Shown: in pieces, positions 33,266 through 44,443 of the stretch
How positions within the stretch are numbered: position 1 is the stretch's first letter
Layout: the number at the start of each line of letters is the position of its first letter
NCBI RefSeq assembly: GCF_002915595.1
Contig: NZ_PQGG01000019.1
Location: 1 to 64,000, forward strand
Length of the DNA stretch: 64,000 nt
From: Zhongshania marina
GTDB lineage: Bacteria; Pseudomonadota; Gammaproteobacteria; Pseudomonadales; Spongiibacteraceae
Reading direction: 5' to 3'
The notes under the pieces: generated by a model
Databases searched by the model: none
Seen by the model: the letters and a program-made list of their open reading frames with translations, nothing else
What the model was told of the DNA's origin: nothing
Made by a program: the position numbers and the translations under genes

Positions 33266-34472
33266 CGAGGAGGATATTGTCTGATTCAACACCAAGGTCT
33301 TCCAGCATTTTAATGACTGCTGAGTTCATCATTGGCGGCCCGCACATATAGAATTCACAATCTTCCGGTGCTGGGTGATCCTTCAAGTAGTTTTCGTAAA
33401 GTACTTGATGGATAAAGCCAGTTTTACCCGTCCAATTGTCTTCCGGTTGCGGATCTGACAATGCCAAATGCCATTCGAAATTGTCATTCTCAGCGGCCAA
33501 CTTGTCATATTCATCCACGTAGAAGGCTTCGCGCATAGAACGCGCACCGTACCAGAAGCTAATTTTCCGCTTTGAACCAAGACGTTTCAGCTGATCAAAA
33601 ATATGCGAGCGCATAGGGGCCATACCAGCACCGCCGCCCACAAACACCATTTCAGCGTCAGTATCTTTCGCAAAGAACTCACCAAACGGGCCGTAAACTT
33701 TAACTTTATCACCAGGCTTAAGATTAAATACCCACGAAGACATCTGCCCTGGGGTTAAAGCCAAATTGTTTGGTGGTGGCGTCGCGGCACGGATATTGAA
33801 TTTAACAATACCGCGCTCTTCTGGATAGTTGGCCATTGAGTAAGCGCGGATAACGGTTTCTTCCACCTTAGACTCAACATTCAAGAAGCCAAAACGTTCC
33901 CAGTCAGCTTTGTATTCATCAGGAATATCAAAATCTGAATACTTCACATGGTGCGGTGGGCACTCTAGCTGAACATAACCACCGGCGCGAAAGTTTACAT
34001 TTTCGCCCTCTGGCAATTTTAAGGTCAGCTCTTTGATAAACGTCGCCACATTGGGGTTGGACTCAACGGTACACTCCCACTGCTTAACGCCGAACACGTC
34101 TTCAGGCACTTCAATTTTCATGTCCTGCTTAACCGGAGTCTGGCAGGATAAACGCCAGCCTTCACGGGCTTCACGAGGACTAAAATGCGCTTCTTCGGTG
34201 GCCAACATAGAACCGCCACCATCGTTAACAATACACTTACACTGTGCGCAACTGCCGCCACCACCACAGGCAGAGGCTAAAAATACACCCTGCCCAGAAA
34301 GGGTGTTCAGCAATTTATCGCCTGCAGGAACGGTGATGGTTTTCTCACCATTGATCTCAATTGTGACATTACCGCTGCTCACCAAGCGCGAGCGTGCAAA
34401 TAAGATAATGCATACCAGTGCGAGCACTATCGCGGTAAACATCGTCACACCGAGAATAACTACTGTATTCAT
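33249..34472 (-). CDS. nqrF: Na+-translocating NADH:quinone reductase subunit F
   Basis: A 407-aa NADH-oxidising subunit, the electron entry point of Na+-NQR. An N-terminal transmembrane helix ([20 protein letters not shown]) precedes a plant-type [2Fe-2S] domain with [14 protein letters not shown] plus a later Cys in LSCQTPV. The FAD domain has [11 protein letters not shown] and [20 protein letters not shown]. The NADH domain has [19 protein letters not shown] and the C-terminal [12 protein letters not shown]...DDFGG. Normal length; fifth in the transcribed cluster order before apbE. Confidence 0.98.
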   Translation of the reverse strand: MNTVVILGVTMFTAIVLALVCIILFARSRLVSSGNVTIEINGEKTITVPAGDKLLNTLSGQGVFLASACGGGGSCAQCKCIVNDGGGSMLATEEAHFSPREAREGWRLSCQTPVKQDMKIEVPEDVFGVKQWECTVESNPNVATFIKELTLKLPEGENVNFRAGGYVQLECPPHHVKYSDFDIPDEYKADWERFGFLNVESKVEETVIRAYSMANYPEERGIVKFNIRAATPPPNNLALTPGQMSSWVFNLKPGDKVKVYGPFGEFFAKDTDAEMVFVGGGAGMAPMRSHIFDQLKRLGSKRKISFWYGARSMREAFYVDEYDKLAAENDNFEWHLALSDPQPEDNWTGKTGFIHQVLYENYLKDHPAPEDCEFYMCGPPMMNSAVIKMLEDLGVESDNILLDDFGG

Positions 34473-34496
34473 TACAAGGTCTCCAGTTCGTCTCGG

Positions 34497-35105
34497 TTAA
34501 AGATCAATGCCGCCAAAGGACATAAAGCCTAAGGACATCAAACCAACAGTAATAAAAGTAATACCCAAGCCACGTAAGCCTTCTGGTACATCACTGTACT
34601 TCAACTTTTCACGAATACCTGCCAAGGCCATAATCGCTAAGGCCCAGCCAGTACCCGCGCCAGCGCCGTATACCACCGACTCAGAGAAATTGTAATCGCG
34701 CTCTACCATGAATAATGAGCCACCCATAATCGCGCAGTTAACAGTAATCAAAGGAAGGAATACGCCCAGTGCGTTGTATAGCGCAGGCACGTATTTATCT
34801 AAAACCATTTCCATGATTTGAACGATAGCTGCGATTACACCGATATAGCTCAACAAGCCTAAAAAGCTTAAATCCACATCGGGATAGCCGGCCCAAGCCA
34901 ACGCGCCTTCGCGCAACAGGTGGTTATAAATCAAACTATTGACCGGCACAGTGAGGGCCATTACCACAATCACTGCGATCCCTAAGCCAATTGCGGCCTG
35001 TACTTTTTTAGATATTGCCAAAAAAGTACACATACCCAAGAAGAAGCTTAGCGCCATATTTTCAATAAATACCGAGCGCACAAACAAGCTAATATAATGT
35101 TCCAT
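34497..35105 (-). CDS. nqrE: Na+-translocating NADH:quinone reductase subunit E
   Basis: A 202-aa six-helix membrane subunit that, with NqrD, holds the intramembrane iron centre and shapes the sodium channel. Helices include residues ~10-32 ([20 protein letters not shown]), ~36-58 ([20 protein letters not shown]) and the Cys-bearing helix [14 protein letters not shown]. Its start overlaps the nqrD stop at 35105. Paralogous to NqrD, as usual. Confidence 0.97.
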   Translation of the reverse strand: MEHYISLFVRSVFIENMALSFFLGMCTFLAISKKVQAAIGLGIAVIVVMALTVPVNSLIYNHLLREGALAWAGYPDVDLSFLGLLSYIGVIAAIVQIMEMVLDKYVPALYNALGVFLPLITVNCAIMGGSLFMVERDYNFSESVVYGAGAGTGWALAIMALAGIREKLKYSDVPEGLRGLGITFITVGLMSLGFMSFGGIDL

Positions 35106-35770
35106 TAAAAAGCCTCCTTAACACTGCGGGTATTTTTGGTGATTTTGAATTCGGCTTTTTCAACTTGATCTTTTTTCACCGAGCGTACGATCCAGATAAA
35201 AATGCCAATCAAAAAGAAAGCGCTGGGCGGCAGTAATAAAAGTCCGTTTGGAACATACCAGCCACCGTCAGTGATAAGCGGCAATATTTCGTAACCAAGC
35301 AACTTACCAGAGCCAAATAACTCCCTAACCACCGCAACACTAATGAGCACCACACTGTAACCCAAGCCGTTACCGATACCGTCTACAAAGCTTGCCAACG
35401 GCGGGTTTTTCATTGCGAAACCTTCCGCGCGCCCCATAACTATACAGTTGGTGATGATCAAGCCAACAAATACCGATAACTGCTTACTAATTGCAAAGGC
35501 ATACGCTTTTAGCAATTGATCGACCACAATTACCAGCGAGGCAATAATTACCATCTGTACAATAATACGAATACTGCCAGGTATTTGGTTGCGAATAAGC
35601 GATACCGCAAGGCTAGAAAATGCGGTAACCAAGGTCACCGAGATACACATTACCAGCGTTACTTTAAGGCTAGACGTCACCGCCAGCGCAGAACAAATAC
35701 CGAGTATTTGTAGTGCAATAGGGTTATTTTGAATAATCGGCTTAGTTAAAGCGTCTCTCATTGTAGACAT
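35105..35770 (-). CDS. nqrD: Na+-translocating NADH:quinone reductase subunit D
   Basis: A 221-aa membrane subunit of Na+-NQR with six predicted helices. It begins [20 protein letters not shown] and has the family's [17 protein letters not shown] segment with the Cys that, together with the equivalent in NqrE, ligates iron. The C-terminal tail is charged ([15 protein letters not shown]). It sits between nqrC and nqrE with almost no spacing, which fits one polycistronic transcript. Confidence 0.97.
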   Translation of the reverse strand: MSTMRDALTKPIIQNNPIALQILGICSALAVTSSLKVTLVMCISVTLVTAFSSLAVSLIRNQIPGSIRIIVQMVIIASLVIVVDQLLKAYAFAISKQLSVFVGLIITNCIVMGRAEGFAMKNPPLASFVDGIGNGLGYSVVLISVAVVRELFGSGKLLGYEILPLITDGGWYVPNGLLLLPPSAFFLIGIFIWIVRSVKKDQVEKAEFKITKNTRSVKEAF

Positions 35771-35772
35771 GC

Positions 35773-36540
35773 CTATGCCTCCCCTGAGCGCAAATTGTTT
35801 AAGAACTGTTGGTAACCCAGCTCACCCATCCAGAACTGCAAAAGGTTGCTGACACCACGACTGGTTAATGTTGCACCTGATAGCGCGTCAACTTTATTCA
35901 CTGCGCCTGGCGTTGATGAATCGACATTGCCTTTTATCAACTGAATTGCCACATCGCCATCAGCGTAAATTTCTTTACCTGGCCATATTGCTTTCCATTT
36001 CGGATTGTCGATTTCCCCACCTAGACCAGGTGTTTCACCATGTTGGTAAAACCCAAGCCCCACTACCGTGTTGAAATCATTTTCTAACGCCAAAAAACCG
36101 TACAAAGTTGACCAAAGGCCATAACCGCGCACTGGCAATATTACTTTATCGAAATTACCCTCTTGGCCAATAAGATAAACCATCGCGTAATTTTCACGAC
36201 GCTTAATCTTAGCGAGGTCATCTTCACCTAAAGCAATTGAAGTGTCGCTGTTTTTGGCAACCTTGGCTTGATCAAAGCTCTCTACAGAAACTTCATCTGT
36301 AAATTTGCCGGTACGCAAATCAACTATCTTGGTTGTTACTTGCTCAAACTGAGCCTCAACACTTTCACCCGGCACTAGCATACCCGCTGCGGCTAAAATA
36401 TTTGCCTTGCGGTCCAGCGCCTTGTTCACTACTTGAGCAGGTTTAAGCATTACTGCTGCGCTGGAAACTACCAGCGCGCACACGATACAGAGAACGACAG
36501 CTACCAGCAGTGTTCTTTGTGTACTGTCGTTATTAGCCAC
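35773..36540 (-). CDS. nqrC: Na+-translocating NADH:quinone reductase subunit C
   Basis: A 255-aa subunit with one N-terminal transmembrane helix ([20 protein letters not shown]) and a periplasmic FMN-binding domain. The covalent-FMN motif is [10 protein letters not shown] near the C-terminus, where ApbE would flavinylate the Thr of the SGATxT core. GTG 36540 is chosen: GGAGG lies 7 nt upstream and translation begins inside the last codons of nqrB. An upstream ATG at 36576 would lack a good ribosome-binding site. Confidence 0.96.
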   Translation of the reverse strand: MANNDSTQRTLLVAVVLCIVCALVVSSAAVMLKPAQVVNKALDRKANILAAAGMLVPGESVEAQFEQVTTKIVDLRTGKFTDEVSVESFDQAKVAKNSDTSIALGEDDLAKIKRRENYAMVYLIGQEGNFDKVILPVRGYGLWSTLYGFLALENDFNTVVGLGFYQHGETPGLGGEIDNPKWKAIWPGKEIYADGDVAIQLIKGNVDSSTPGAVNKVDALSGATLTSRGVSNLLQFWMGELGYQQFLNNLRSGEA

Positions 36541-37732
36541 GTGCCAACCTCCGCTTGATATTTGCCTGCACCACAAAGTGATCGATTAGGGGAGCGAATA
36601 AATTGGCAAACAAAATTGCCAGCATCATGCCCTCTGGGAAGGCTGGGTTCACAACACGAATCAAGACCACCATAACGCCGATCAATGCACCATAAACCCA
36701 TTTACCGGTATTCGTCATAGACGCCGATACCGGATCAGTCGCCATAAACATCATGCCGAAGGCGAAGCCACCCAACACCAAATGCCAATGCCAAGGCATC
36801 GCCATCATCAAGTTGCTGCCACTGTCCACTGAATTAAATAAGGTTGTGAGCGCGAACATCCCGATTAACACACCGGCAACGATACGCCACGACGCGATAC
36901 CCGTCCAAAGCAAAACAGCGCCACCAATTAAGATTGCCAGCGTTGACACTTCACCCATTGAGCCGTGCATATTACCGATGAAGGCATCCATCCACGTCAT
37001 CTGCTCTTGAAGCACTGCCAAACCATCGCTTGCGACGACTGACAGAGGGGTTGCACCGGTAAAACCGTCCACCGCTGTCCACACTGCATCGCCAGACATT
37101 TGCGCTGGGTAAGCAAAGAACAGGAAGGCGCGACCAGCCAATGCTGGGTTTAAGAAGTTTTTGCCGGTTCCGCCAAATACTTCTTTACCGATTACCACAC
37201 CGAAGCTGATACCCAAGGCGACTTGCCACAAAGGAATACTTGGCGGGCAAATCAAAGCGAACAATATAGAAGTAACAAAGAAGCCTTCGTTTACTTCATG
37301 GCCGCGCTTCATGGCAAACAATACTTCCCAGAAGCCACCTACCACGAAGGTTACGGCGTAAACCGGAATGAAATACCAGAAGCCGTGCCAAAAATTATCC
37401 CAAATGCTGGTCGGATCGTAACCCGCCATCATTGAAATCATCACATGACGCCAGCCCTCGCCGGCGGCAAGTCCGGTGTCGAGCATGATCTGGTTAGCTT
37501 GGAAGCCGATATTCCACATGCCGTAGAACATCGCCGGAAACGCGCAAAACCACACGGTGATCATAATCCGCTTAAGATCGACACCATCACGCACGTGGGC
37601 GTTGGATTTGGTTACAGACGATGGCGAATAAAAAATAGTGTCTGCCGCTTCGTAAAGCGCATACCATTTTTCAAAACGACCGCCCTTCTCAAAATGCGGC
37701 TCGATATCATCGAGAAATTTTCTCAGCCCCAT
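36533..37732 (-). CDS. nqrB: Na+-translocating NADH:quinone reductase subunit B
   Basis: A 399-aa, ten-helix membrane subunit that carries a covalent FMN and riboflavin and forms the main sodium path. The FMN-threonine motif is [13 protein letters not shown] (~residue 230). Conserved segments include [20 protein letters not shown] and the final [20 protein letters not shown]. It starts just downstream of the nqrA stop; its C-terminal codons carry the nqrC ribosome-binding site. Confidence 0.98.
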   Translation of the reverse strand: MGLRKFLDDIEPHFEKGGRFEKWYALYEAADTIFYSPSSVTKSNAHVRDGVDLKRIMITVWFCAFPAMFYGMWNIGFQANQIMLDTGLAAGEGWRHVMISMMAGYDPTSIWDNFWHGFWYFIPVYAVTFVVGGFWEVLFAMKRGHEVNEGFFVTSILFALICPPSIPLWQVALGISFGVVIGKEVFGGTGKNFLNPALAGRAFLFFAYPAQMSGDAVWTAVDGFTGATPLSVVASDGLAVLQEQMTWMDAFIGNMHGSMGEVSTLAILIGGAVLLWTGIASWRIVAGVLIGMFALTTLFNSVDSGSNLMMAMPWHWHLVLGGFAFGMMFMATDPVSASMTNTGKWVYGALIGVMVVLIRVVNPAFPEGMMLAILFANLFAPLIDHFVVQANIKRRLARG

Positions 37733-37735
37733 GAC

Positions 37736-39076
37736 TTAACCCTCTTTCTCTATGCGGCTTAAATTGTCGCGAAGGATCGGGCCGTACTCATATTTGCCGG
37801 GGCAAACATAGGTGCATAGCGCGAGGTCTTCCTCGTCCAACTCTAAACAACCCAAGGATTGTGCAACTTGGGTATCACCAACAATTAATGAACGCAGTAA
37901 CTGGGTAGGTAAAATATCCAAGGGCATTACTTTTTCGTAAACGCCAATTGGCACCATCGCACGCTCACTACCATTAGTATTAGTAGTGTAAGGAATGCGT
38001 TTTTTGAAAAACTGCGACAAGTAAATACGTAGCGATGAGTGCTTGTTCACACCAGGTGACAACCAACCCATAAAGTCGCGCTGATTACCTTCCGCCAACA
38101 CAGTTACTTGATTGTGATAACGACCAAGAAATGCTGTTGCGCCCCGAGCAGTTCGACCGCCAAGTACTGAACCAGAAATCACACGATTATTACCAGGAGC
38201 AACTTGGCCGGCACAAAGCTCATCAAGGCTGACGCCTAAACGGGTTTCTATTAAACGAGGGTTTTCTACCTGCGGCCCTGCCAGCGATACCACTCTAGTT
38301 GTATAGAGTTTGCCGGTGGTAAATAGCTTGCCGATAGCGATTACATCCTGGTAACCAATAGACCAAACCACCTTGCTTGCACTAGCACCTTCCAAGAAAT
38401 GGATATGGGTACCAGCCAAACCTGCCGGATGTACGCCGCCGAATTCAGCTACATGCAATTGATCATTATCGAGACTAGGCACTGAGCTATTCGGTGCCAC
38501 ACACAAATGTACTTTACCGCTAGTTAAACGGCACAGCAGTTCAAGGCCATTTGTGAAGTCTTCTTCAGAGCGAGAAATAATCGGGGCTGGGTCAGCAGCG
38601 AGGGGATGGGTATCAATCGCTGTAACAAATATTGCTGCGGGGCTGCTACCAATCGCCGGAACTCGGCTAAATGGGCGCGCGCGAAGCGATGTCCACAAAC
38701 CAGATTCAACAAGATTTTCGGTAACCTGCTCAGCACTTAGTTTGGGCAGCTCAGATGCATCGTACTTGGTAAAACCTTCGTACTCATCATCTTCAACATC
38801 AATGACTACCGACTGCAACACCCGCTTTTCTCCGCGATTAATCGCAGAGACAAGACCCGTCGCCGGCGCGGTGTAGCGCACGCCTTCATTCTTCTTGTCG
38901 GTAAATAGTAGTTGGCCGGTTTTGACACGATCACCGGTTTTTACCGCCATAGTTGGCTTCATACCGTTGTAATCGAAGCCGACCACCGCGACCGAGCGAA
39001 CTTTTGAGCCAGGCTCAATACGCTGATCGGGCAAACCCGAAATGGGTAAGTCAAGACCCCTGGTAATTTTGATCAT
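37736..39076 (-). CDS. nqrA: Na+-translocating NADH:quinone reductase subunit A
   Basis: A 446-aa cytoplasmic peripheral subunit, first gene of the operon. It begins [21 protein letters not shown] 39076 is preferred over the in-frame upstream extension because AGGCAACCTT precedes it and it matches family starts. Typical segments are [40 protein letters not shown] and the C-terminal [12 protein letters not shown]. About 230 nt lie between it and the end of gap, which should contain the operon promoter. Confidence 0.97.
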   Translation of the reverse strand: MIKITRGLDLPISGLPDQRIEPGSKVRSVAVVGFDYNGMKPTMAVKTGDRVKTGQLLFTDKKNEGVRYTAPATGLVSAINRGEKRVLQSVVIDVEDDEYEGFTKYDASELPKLSAEQVTENLVESGLWTSLRARPFSRVPAIGSSPAAIFVTAIDTHPLAADPAPIISRSEEDFTNGLELLCRLTSGKVHLCVAPNSSVPSLDNDQLHVAEFGGVHPAGLAGTHIHFLEGASASKVVWSIGYQDVIAIGKLFTTGKLYTTRVVSLAGPQVENPRLIETRLGVSLDELCAGQVAPGNNRVISGSVLGGRTARGATAFLGRYHNQVTVLAEGNQRDFMGWLSPGVNKHSSLRIYLSQFFKKRIPYTTNTNGSERAMVPIGVYEKVMPLDILPTQLLRSLIVGDTQVAQSLGCLELDEEDLALCTYVCPGKYEYGPILRDNLSRIEKEG

Positions 39077-39275
39077 AAGGTTGCCTAACACTCTTATGGT
39101 TAAACGCGAAATTGCAAATCTGCGTAAACGGGGCGCGAAAGCACTCCGGAAATTATGCGCTTGCTGATGTTACAGCCACGCATTAAAAAAACTGCGGCAA
39201 GTATAAAGACTCACCGATCCGCTTGCTACAGCAAGACCTACGATAAAGGCCAAGTTCGCAAACAATTACGGCCAA

Positions 39276-39301
39276 GCCAGTTTAAATACGCTTAAACTGG
39301 C
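39276..39301 (-). terminator. Perfect inverted repeat downstream of gap
   Basis: GCCAGTTTAA (39276-39285) and TTAAACTGGC (39292-39301) form a perfect 10-bp stem with a 6-nt loop, 10 nt after the gap stop codon on the minus strand. The T-tract is poor, so it is a possible terminator or 3' stabiliser, placed before the nqrA promoter region. Confidence 0.5.
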
Positions 39302-39310
39302 CCCTCCCTC

Positions 39311-40777
39311 TTAATCTTGAGGATATACCGCGTATTCCACTCCAGCCATCTGCTCTAGAATTCTATGTACTTGGCAGCTATAGCCGAACTCATTGTCATA
39401 CCAGCAGTACAAAACAGCCGTTTTACCGTTGACGATAGTTGCTTCGCTATCAAACACACAGGCATGGCGCGAACCAACAAAATCGCTAGATACAACTTCC
39501 GGCGAATTTGAGTAGTCGATCTGCTTGCGCAGCGGCGAGTGCAATGCCACCCGACGCATAAACTCATTCAACTCTTCTGTACTGGTTTCAGTTTTAAGAT
39601 TGAGTTTTAAAATCGCCAAGGACACATTTGGCGTGGGAACACGAATCGCATTACCGCTGAGCTTGCCAAGTAGCTGTGGCAATACTTTACCCACCGCCTT
39701 GGCCGCACCGGTCTCTGATATAACCATATTCAATGGTGCACTGCGGCCACGACGATCACCCTTGTGATAATTATCAATCAAGTTCTGATCATTGGTATAA
39801 GAGTGGACGGTCTCGATATGACCACCCTCAACACCAAACTTGTCATCCAACACTTTTAGCGGAGGTGCAATAGCATTGGTAGTACAGCTTGCCGCCGAAA
39901 TAATAGTGTCAGTCGGCAAAATTTCATGGCTGTTTACACCATGAACGATATTTTTCATATCGCCTTTACCCGGTGCGGTCAAAATGACCTTTGAAATACC
40001 TGGGCAAGCTAGGTGGGTAGACAAACCCTCGGCGTCACGCCACTTACCGGTGTTATCCACCAGAATAGCGTCGTTAATACCATACTGGGTGTAATCAACC
40101 TCTGAGGGCGAATTAGAGTAAATAATCTTAACTTCAACACCGTTAGCCACAAAGGACTGACGATCTTCGTCAACCCGAATCGTACCGTTGAACGGGCCGT
40201 GAACAGAATCGCGACGCAGCAAGCTAACACGCTTAACCAAATCGTTTTCAGCGCCACCATGGCGAACAACAACCGCTTTAAGGCGCAGGTTTTCACCGCC
40301 GCCTGCCTTTTCGATTAACAAACGCGCCACTAAGCGGCCGATACGACCAAAGCCATAAAGCACGACATCACGAGCTGGGCGAACTGGCTCTTTTGAGCCG
40401 CCGATTAAGCCCGCGACTTGACCGCGCACAAATTCTTCTACTGACTGTCCGGCAGGCTTGCCGGTTTCTTCGTAAGCAACAGCAATACGCCCAGCATCAA
40501 TATGTGCTGTGCCAAGATCTAAGGTTGCTAAGGCTTGAATAACAGGGAAGGTTTCAAACTCTGACATTTCGTTTTGTTCTACCTGACGGACAAAACGATG
40601 AGCTTGCATGATATCTAGAACAGAAAGGTTTACGAGATTCTTTCCATAGATGTAGGTCTTAACGTTGTTGGTACGGTACAACTTACCAATTAGGGGAATC
40701 ATCCCCTCTGCCAATGCTTCGCGCTCTTTCCAATCAGCGAAGTAATCATCAGGACGCTCACGTCTTCTTTCAGTCAC
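39311..40777 (-). CDS. gap: Long-form glyceraldehyde-3-phosphate dehydrogenase
   Basis: A 488-aa NAD(P)-dependent dehydrogenase. The GAPDH core starts near residue ~137 with VVLYGFGRIGRLVARLL (Rossmann glycine motif). The active-site Cys is in SAASCTTNAIAPPL, followed by TVHSYTNDQNLIDNYH and the C-terminal YDNEFGYSCQV. About 130 N-terminal residues (ERRRERPDDYFADWKEREAL...) precede the core; this extended form is known next to mfd and nqr in pseudomonads. GTG 40777 with AAAGGG upstream is preferred to the upstream ATG. Its catabolic or biosynthetic direction is not evident. Confidence 0.94.
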   Translation of the reverse strand: MTERRRERPDDYFADWKEREALAEGMIPLIGKLYRTNNVKTYIYGKNLVNLSVLDIMQAHRFVRQVEQNEMSEFETFPVIQALATLDLGTAHIDAGRIAVAYEETGKPAGQSVEEFVRGQVAGLIGGSKEPVRPARDVVLYGFGRIGRLVARLLIEKAGGGENLRLKAVVVRHGGAENDLVKRVSLLRRDSVHGPFNGTIRVDEDRQSFVANGVEVKIIYSNSPSEVDYTQYGINDAILVDNTGKWRDAEGLSTHLACPGISKVILTAPGKGDMKNIVHGVNSHEILPTDTIISAASCTTNAIAPPLKVLDDKFGVEGGHIETVHSYTNDQNLIDNYHKGDRRGRSAPLNMVISETGAAKAVGKVLPQLLGKLSGNAIRVPTPNVSLAILKLNLKTETSTEELNEFMRRVALHSPLRKQIDYSNSPEVVSSDFVGSRHACVFDSEATIVNGKTAVLYCWYDNEFGYSCQVHRILEQMAGVEYAVYPQD

Positions 40778-40934
40778 GGTAGATACCCTTTGCTTACGGG
40801 GAGAAATTTGAGCGCGTATTATCTTTATTACTGACCTTGAGTTCAACTGCTCAAGCCATTTGAAGCAATGTAATAACTACCACTTGCGGGTTACAATGGC
40901 GCATTTACCTCTTACAAGAAGCAGAATCTAGACT

Positions 40935-43900
40935 GTGATCGAACTACCCGCCATCGTAAAACCACCCAAGGGCGGCGCCCTTCACTGGGGCGGCATTCCC
41001 GCTGCCAGTCGCGGCTTACTGGCCGCAAAGCTAGCAAATTCGCTGGATGCGCCCGTTTTACTACTGACTGCAGACACCGCCTCGGCCTACCAACTGGAGC
41101 AAAGTCTTCGCTTCTTTGCCGACGGTCTACCGGTTCGCTTGCTCCCCGACTGGGAAACTTTACCCTACGATAACTTTTCACCACATGAAGACATTATTTC
41201 TGAACGCCTGCGAACTTTAAGTGAGCTAACGACCATGCGTCGCGGCATTTTAGTCGCACCAATTAGCACATTAATGCATCGCATTGCCCCGCCAGACTAT
41301 GTCAGCAAGCACAGCCTATTACTCGATATCGGCCAAACCCTCGACATAGACACCTTTCGTCAGCAGTTAGAAAAAAGTGGCTACCGACACGTCGACACCG
41401 TATACCAACATGGTGAATACGCCAGCCGTGGCGCGATTATTGATATTTTCCCCATGGGAAGCGAGCTACCTTACCGTATCGACCTACTCGATGAAGAAAT
41501 TGACAGTCTGCGCAGCTTCGACCCCGAAACCCAGCGCGGCATAGACTCGGTGAAGCAAATCCGACTCTTGCCAGGTAAAGAGCTCCCCATTGATGAAGAC
41601 GGCATTGCCCTCTTCCGCCGCCATTGGCATGAAAGCTTTAATGTCGATCACCGTAAATGTCCGATTTACCAAGATGTTAGCGACGGCATCGCACCAGCGG
41701 GTATTGAATACTATTTACCGCTGTTCTTTGAAAAGACCGGCACCTTGTTCGATTACCTCCCCAGCAATAGCTGGCTGCTTACCAATGCGGGCATAGAGGG
41801 AGCAGCGGAGCATTACTGGCATGATATTCAGCAACGCTATGAGCAGCGTATTGGCGACATCCGCAGACCCGTGCTTCCACCGGCAACGGTATTTCAGCCA
41901 GTTCCGGAAATTTTTGCGCGCCTAAAAGATTACCCACGGGTCACAATTGCGGAGTCACCACTACCAGAGGGGGCTGCTGGCTATAATTTTACTATTGCTA
42001 ACTCCCCTGCATTAACCGTAGACAGCAAGCAAGACGACCCCATTGCGGCATTGAGAATTTATTGCCGTGGCCGCCGCGTACTTTTTTGTGCGGAATCTGC
42101 TGGCCGCCGCGAAGCCCTTATCGACCTATTAGGGCGACACAAACTCAAGGCCAAACCCGTCGCCGACTGGCACGAGTTCACCACCGGCGCCGATCCCATT
42201 AATATTACCGTCGCACCGCTCGACGAAGGTATTTCAGCGAACGCACCCCACCCCTTCGCTCTAATTGCCGAATCCCAATTATTTGGTAAGCGGGTTTCAC
42301 AAAGCAGACGACGTAAAAAAGCCACCAATACCGCAGAAAACGTGGTTAAAAATCTGGCCGAACTCAGGGTTGGCGCGCCGGTAGTCCACGCGGATCACGG
42401 CGTCGGCCGCTACCTTGGCCTACAAACCCTAAACATCGACAATCAAGCCAATGAGTTTCTAAGCCTTGAGTATGCCGATGGCGCCAAATTATATGTTCCA
42501 GTCACCTCACTCCAGCTGATTAGTCGCTATAGCGGCGCCGATGATGAGCTTGCGCCACTACATCGCTTGGGCACCGACCAATGGAACAAGGCAAAGCGCA
42601 AGGCCGCTGAAAAAATCCGCGATGTCGCCGCCGAACTGCTTGACATTTACGCCCGCCGCGAAGCCCGCCAAGGTCGCTCCTTTGAGTTAAGTGACGAAGA
42701 CTATTACGAGTTTGCCAACGCCTTTCCCTTTGAGGAAACCCCTGACCAACAAACCGCGATCGAAGCCGTTATTGCTGATTTAAAATCCATCAAGCCAATG
42801 GATCGCTTAGTGTGTGGCGACGTTGGCTTTGGTAAAACCGAAGTAGCAGTAAGAGCCGCTTTTGTCGCCGTTCAAAACAACACACAAGTCGCCATATTAG
42901 TACCCACAACTCTGCTCGCCCAGCAACACTTTGAATCCTTCCGCGATCGCTTTGCCGAGTTGCCAGTAAACATAGAAGTGCTGTCACGCTTTCGCAGCGC
43001 TGCAGAACAAAAATCGGTTGTCGCAGATTTAGAAGCAGGAAAAGTCGATATTTTAATCGGCACTCATAAGCTGCTCGGCAATGAGATTGTTTATAAAAAT
43101 CTCGGCTTGGTGATCATCGACGAAGAACATCGCTTTGGCGTAAGGCAAAAAGAAGCCCTCAAAAATATTCGCGCCGAAGTCGATGTGCTCACCCTCACCG
43201 CCACCCCAATTCCGCGCACCTTAAATATGTCAATGGCGGGTATTCGCGACCTATCGATTATCGCCACCCCTCCTGCACGGAGATTATCGGTAAAAACCTT
43301 TGTTCGGGAATCTGACCCCGCCTTGATAAAGGAGTCGATACTTCGCGAAATTTTGCGCGGCGGTCAGGTTTACTATTTACACAATGAAGTAAAAACCATT
43401 GAAAAAACTGCGCGGGATTTACAAGAAATGATCCCCGAGCTGCGCATCGGTATTGGACACGGCCAAATGCGCGAGCGTGAACTCGAACAAGTAATGAGCG
43501 ATTTTTACCATAAACGCCACAATGTATTGGTGTGCTCAACGATTATTGAAACTGGGATCGACGTGCCCAATGCCAACACCATTATTATTGATCGCGCCGA
43601 CAAATTTGGCTTAGCGCAGCTCCACCAATTACGAGGCCGAGTCGGTCGCTCCCACCACCAAGCCTATGCCTACCTGCTAACGCCGCCGGCTAAACAATTA
43701 ACCGGCGATGCAGAAAAGCGTCTAAACGCCATTAGCGAGGCTGACGACCTCGGCGCAGGCTTCACCCTGGCCACTCAAGACATGGAGATTCGCGGCGCAG
43801 GCGAGCTGCTAGGTGAAGGCCAAAGCGGGCAGATACATACCATCGGTTTTACACTTTATATGGACATGCTAGACCGAGCTGTTCAAGCCATTAAAGCCGG

Positions 43901-44381
43901 CAAGAAAATCAATCTTGAGCGCAGCGACGACGACCATATTGAAATCAATCTGCGCCTACCAGCGCTGATTCCCGACGACTATTTGCCCGATGTGCAAAGC
44001 CGCCTGATGCTCTATAAACGTATTGCCGGTGCCGCCGACAGCGACGCATTGCGCGAACTGCAAATAGAAATGATAGACCGCTTTGGCCTACTCCCCAATC
44101 AAGTAAAAAACTTATTCCGCTGCGGCGAATTACGTCTGCAAGCACTGAAGTTAGGTCTGAGCAAAATTGAGGCCTCGGCCATCTCTGGCCGCATTGAATT
44201 TGCCGAAGATACCCAAGTGAATCCTTTAAATTTAGTGCAGCTAGTGCAATCAGCCCCAGCCACCTACCAACTCGACGGGGCTACCGCGCTAAAATTTAAG
44301 CAGCCGATGGAAGAGCCCTTGCAGCGTTTTGAATTTATTGAATCTTTATTGGCAAAACTGGCGCCCGCTCCCCAGAACTGA
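40935..44381 (+). CDS. mfd: Transcription-repair coupling factor Mfd
   Basis: An 1148-aa translocase that removes stalled RNA polymerase and recruits UvrA. The N-terminal UvrB-like module is followed by the RNA-polymerase-interacting domain (VHADHGVGRYLGLQTL, ~residue 480). The RecG-like motor has Walker A LVCGDVGFGKTEVAVRAAF, DEEHRFGVRQKE and motif VI QLRGRVGRSHHQAYAYL. The C-terminal TRCF domain (LRLPALIPDDYLPDVQSRLM) is present. It starts with GTG. Divergent from gap with ~157 nt between them. Confidence 0.98.
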   Translation: MIELPAIVKPPKGGALHWGGIPAASRGLLAAKLANSLDAPVLLLTADTASAYQLEQSLRFFADGLPVRLLPDWETLPYDNFSPHEDIISERLRTLSELTTMRRGILVAPISTLMHRIAPPDYVSKHSLLLDIGQTLDIDTFRQQLEKSGYRHVDTVYQHGEYASRGAIIDIFPMGSELPYRIDLLDEEIDSLRSFDPETQRGIDSVKQIRLLPGKELPIDEDGIALFRRHWHESFNVDHRKCPIYQDVSDGIAPAGIEYYLPLFFEKTGTLFDYLPSNSWLLTNAGIEGAAEHYWHDIQQRYEQRIGDIRRPVLPPATVFQPVPEIFARLKDYPRVTIAESPLPEGAAGYNFTIANSPALTVDSKQDDPIAALRIYCRGRRVLFCAESAGRREALIDLLGRHKLKAKPVADWHEFTTGADPINITVAPLDEGISANAPHPFALIAESQLFGKRVSQSRRRKKATNTAENVVKNLAELRVGAPVVHADHGVGRYLGLQTLNIDNQANEFLSLEYADGAKLYVPVTSLQLISRYSGADDELAPLHRLGTDQWNKAKRKAAEKIRDVAAELLDIYARREARQGRSFELSDEDYYEFANAFPFEETPDQQTAIEAVIADLKSIKPMDRLVCGDVGFGKTEVAVRAAFVAVQNNTQVAILVPTTLLAQQHFESFRDRFAELPVNIEVLSRFRSAAEQKSVVADLEAGKVDILIGTHKLLGNEIVYKNLGLVIIDEEHRFGVRQKEALKNIRAEVDVLTLTATPIPRTLNMSMAGIRDLSIIATPPARRLSVKTFVRESDPALIKESILREILRGGQVYYLHNEVKTIEKTARDLQEMIPELRIGIGHGQMRERELEQVMSDFYHKRHNVLVCSTIIETGIDVPNANTIIIDRADKFGLAQLHQLRGRVGRSHHQAYAYLLTPPAKQLTGDAEKRLNAISEADDLGAGFTLATQDMEIRGAGELLGEGQSGQIHTIGFTLYMDMLDRAVQAIKAGKKINLERSDDDHIEINLRLPALIPDDYLPDVQSRLMLYKRIAGAADSDALRELQIEMIDRFGLLPNQVKNLFRCGELRLQALKLGLSKIEASAISGRIEFAEDTQVNPLNLVQLVQSAPATYQLDGATALKFKQPMEEPLQRFEFIESLLAKLAPAPQN

Positions 44382-44443
44382 GATAGTTTGCATTAGCATA
44401 TAGACAGTCACCCTGTGACATGAAAACAAAGAGACATTGCGAT

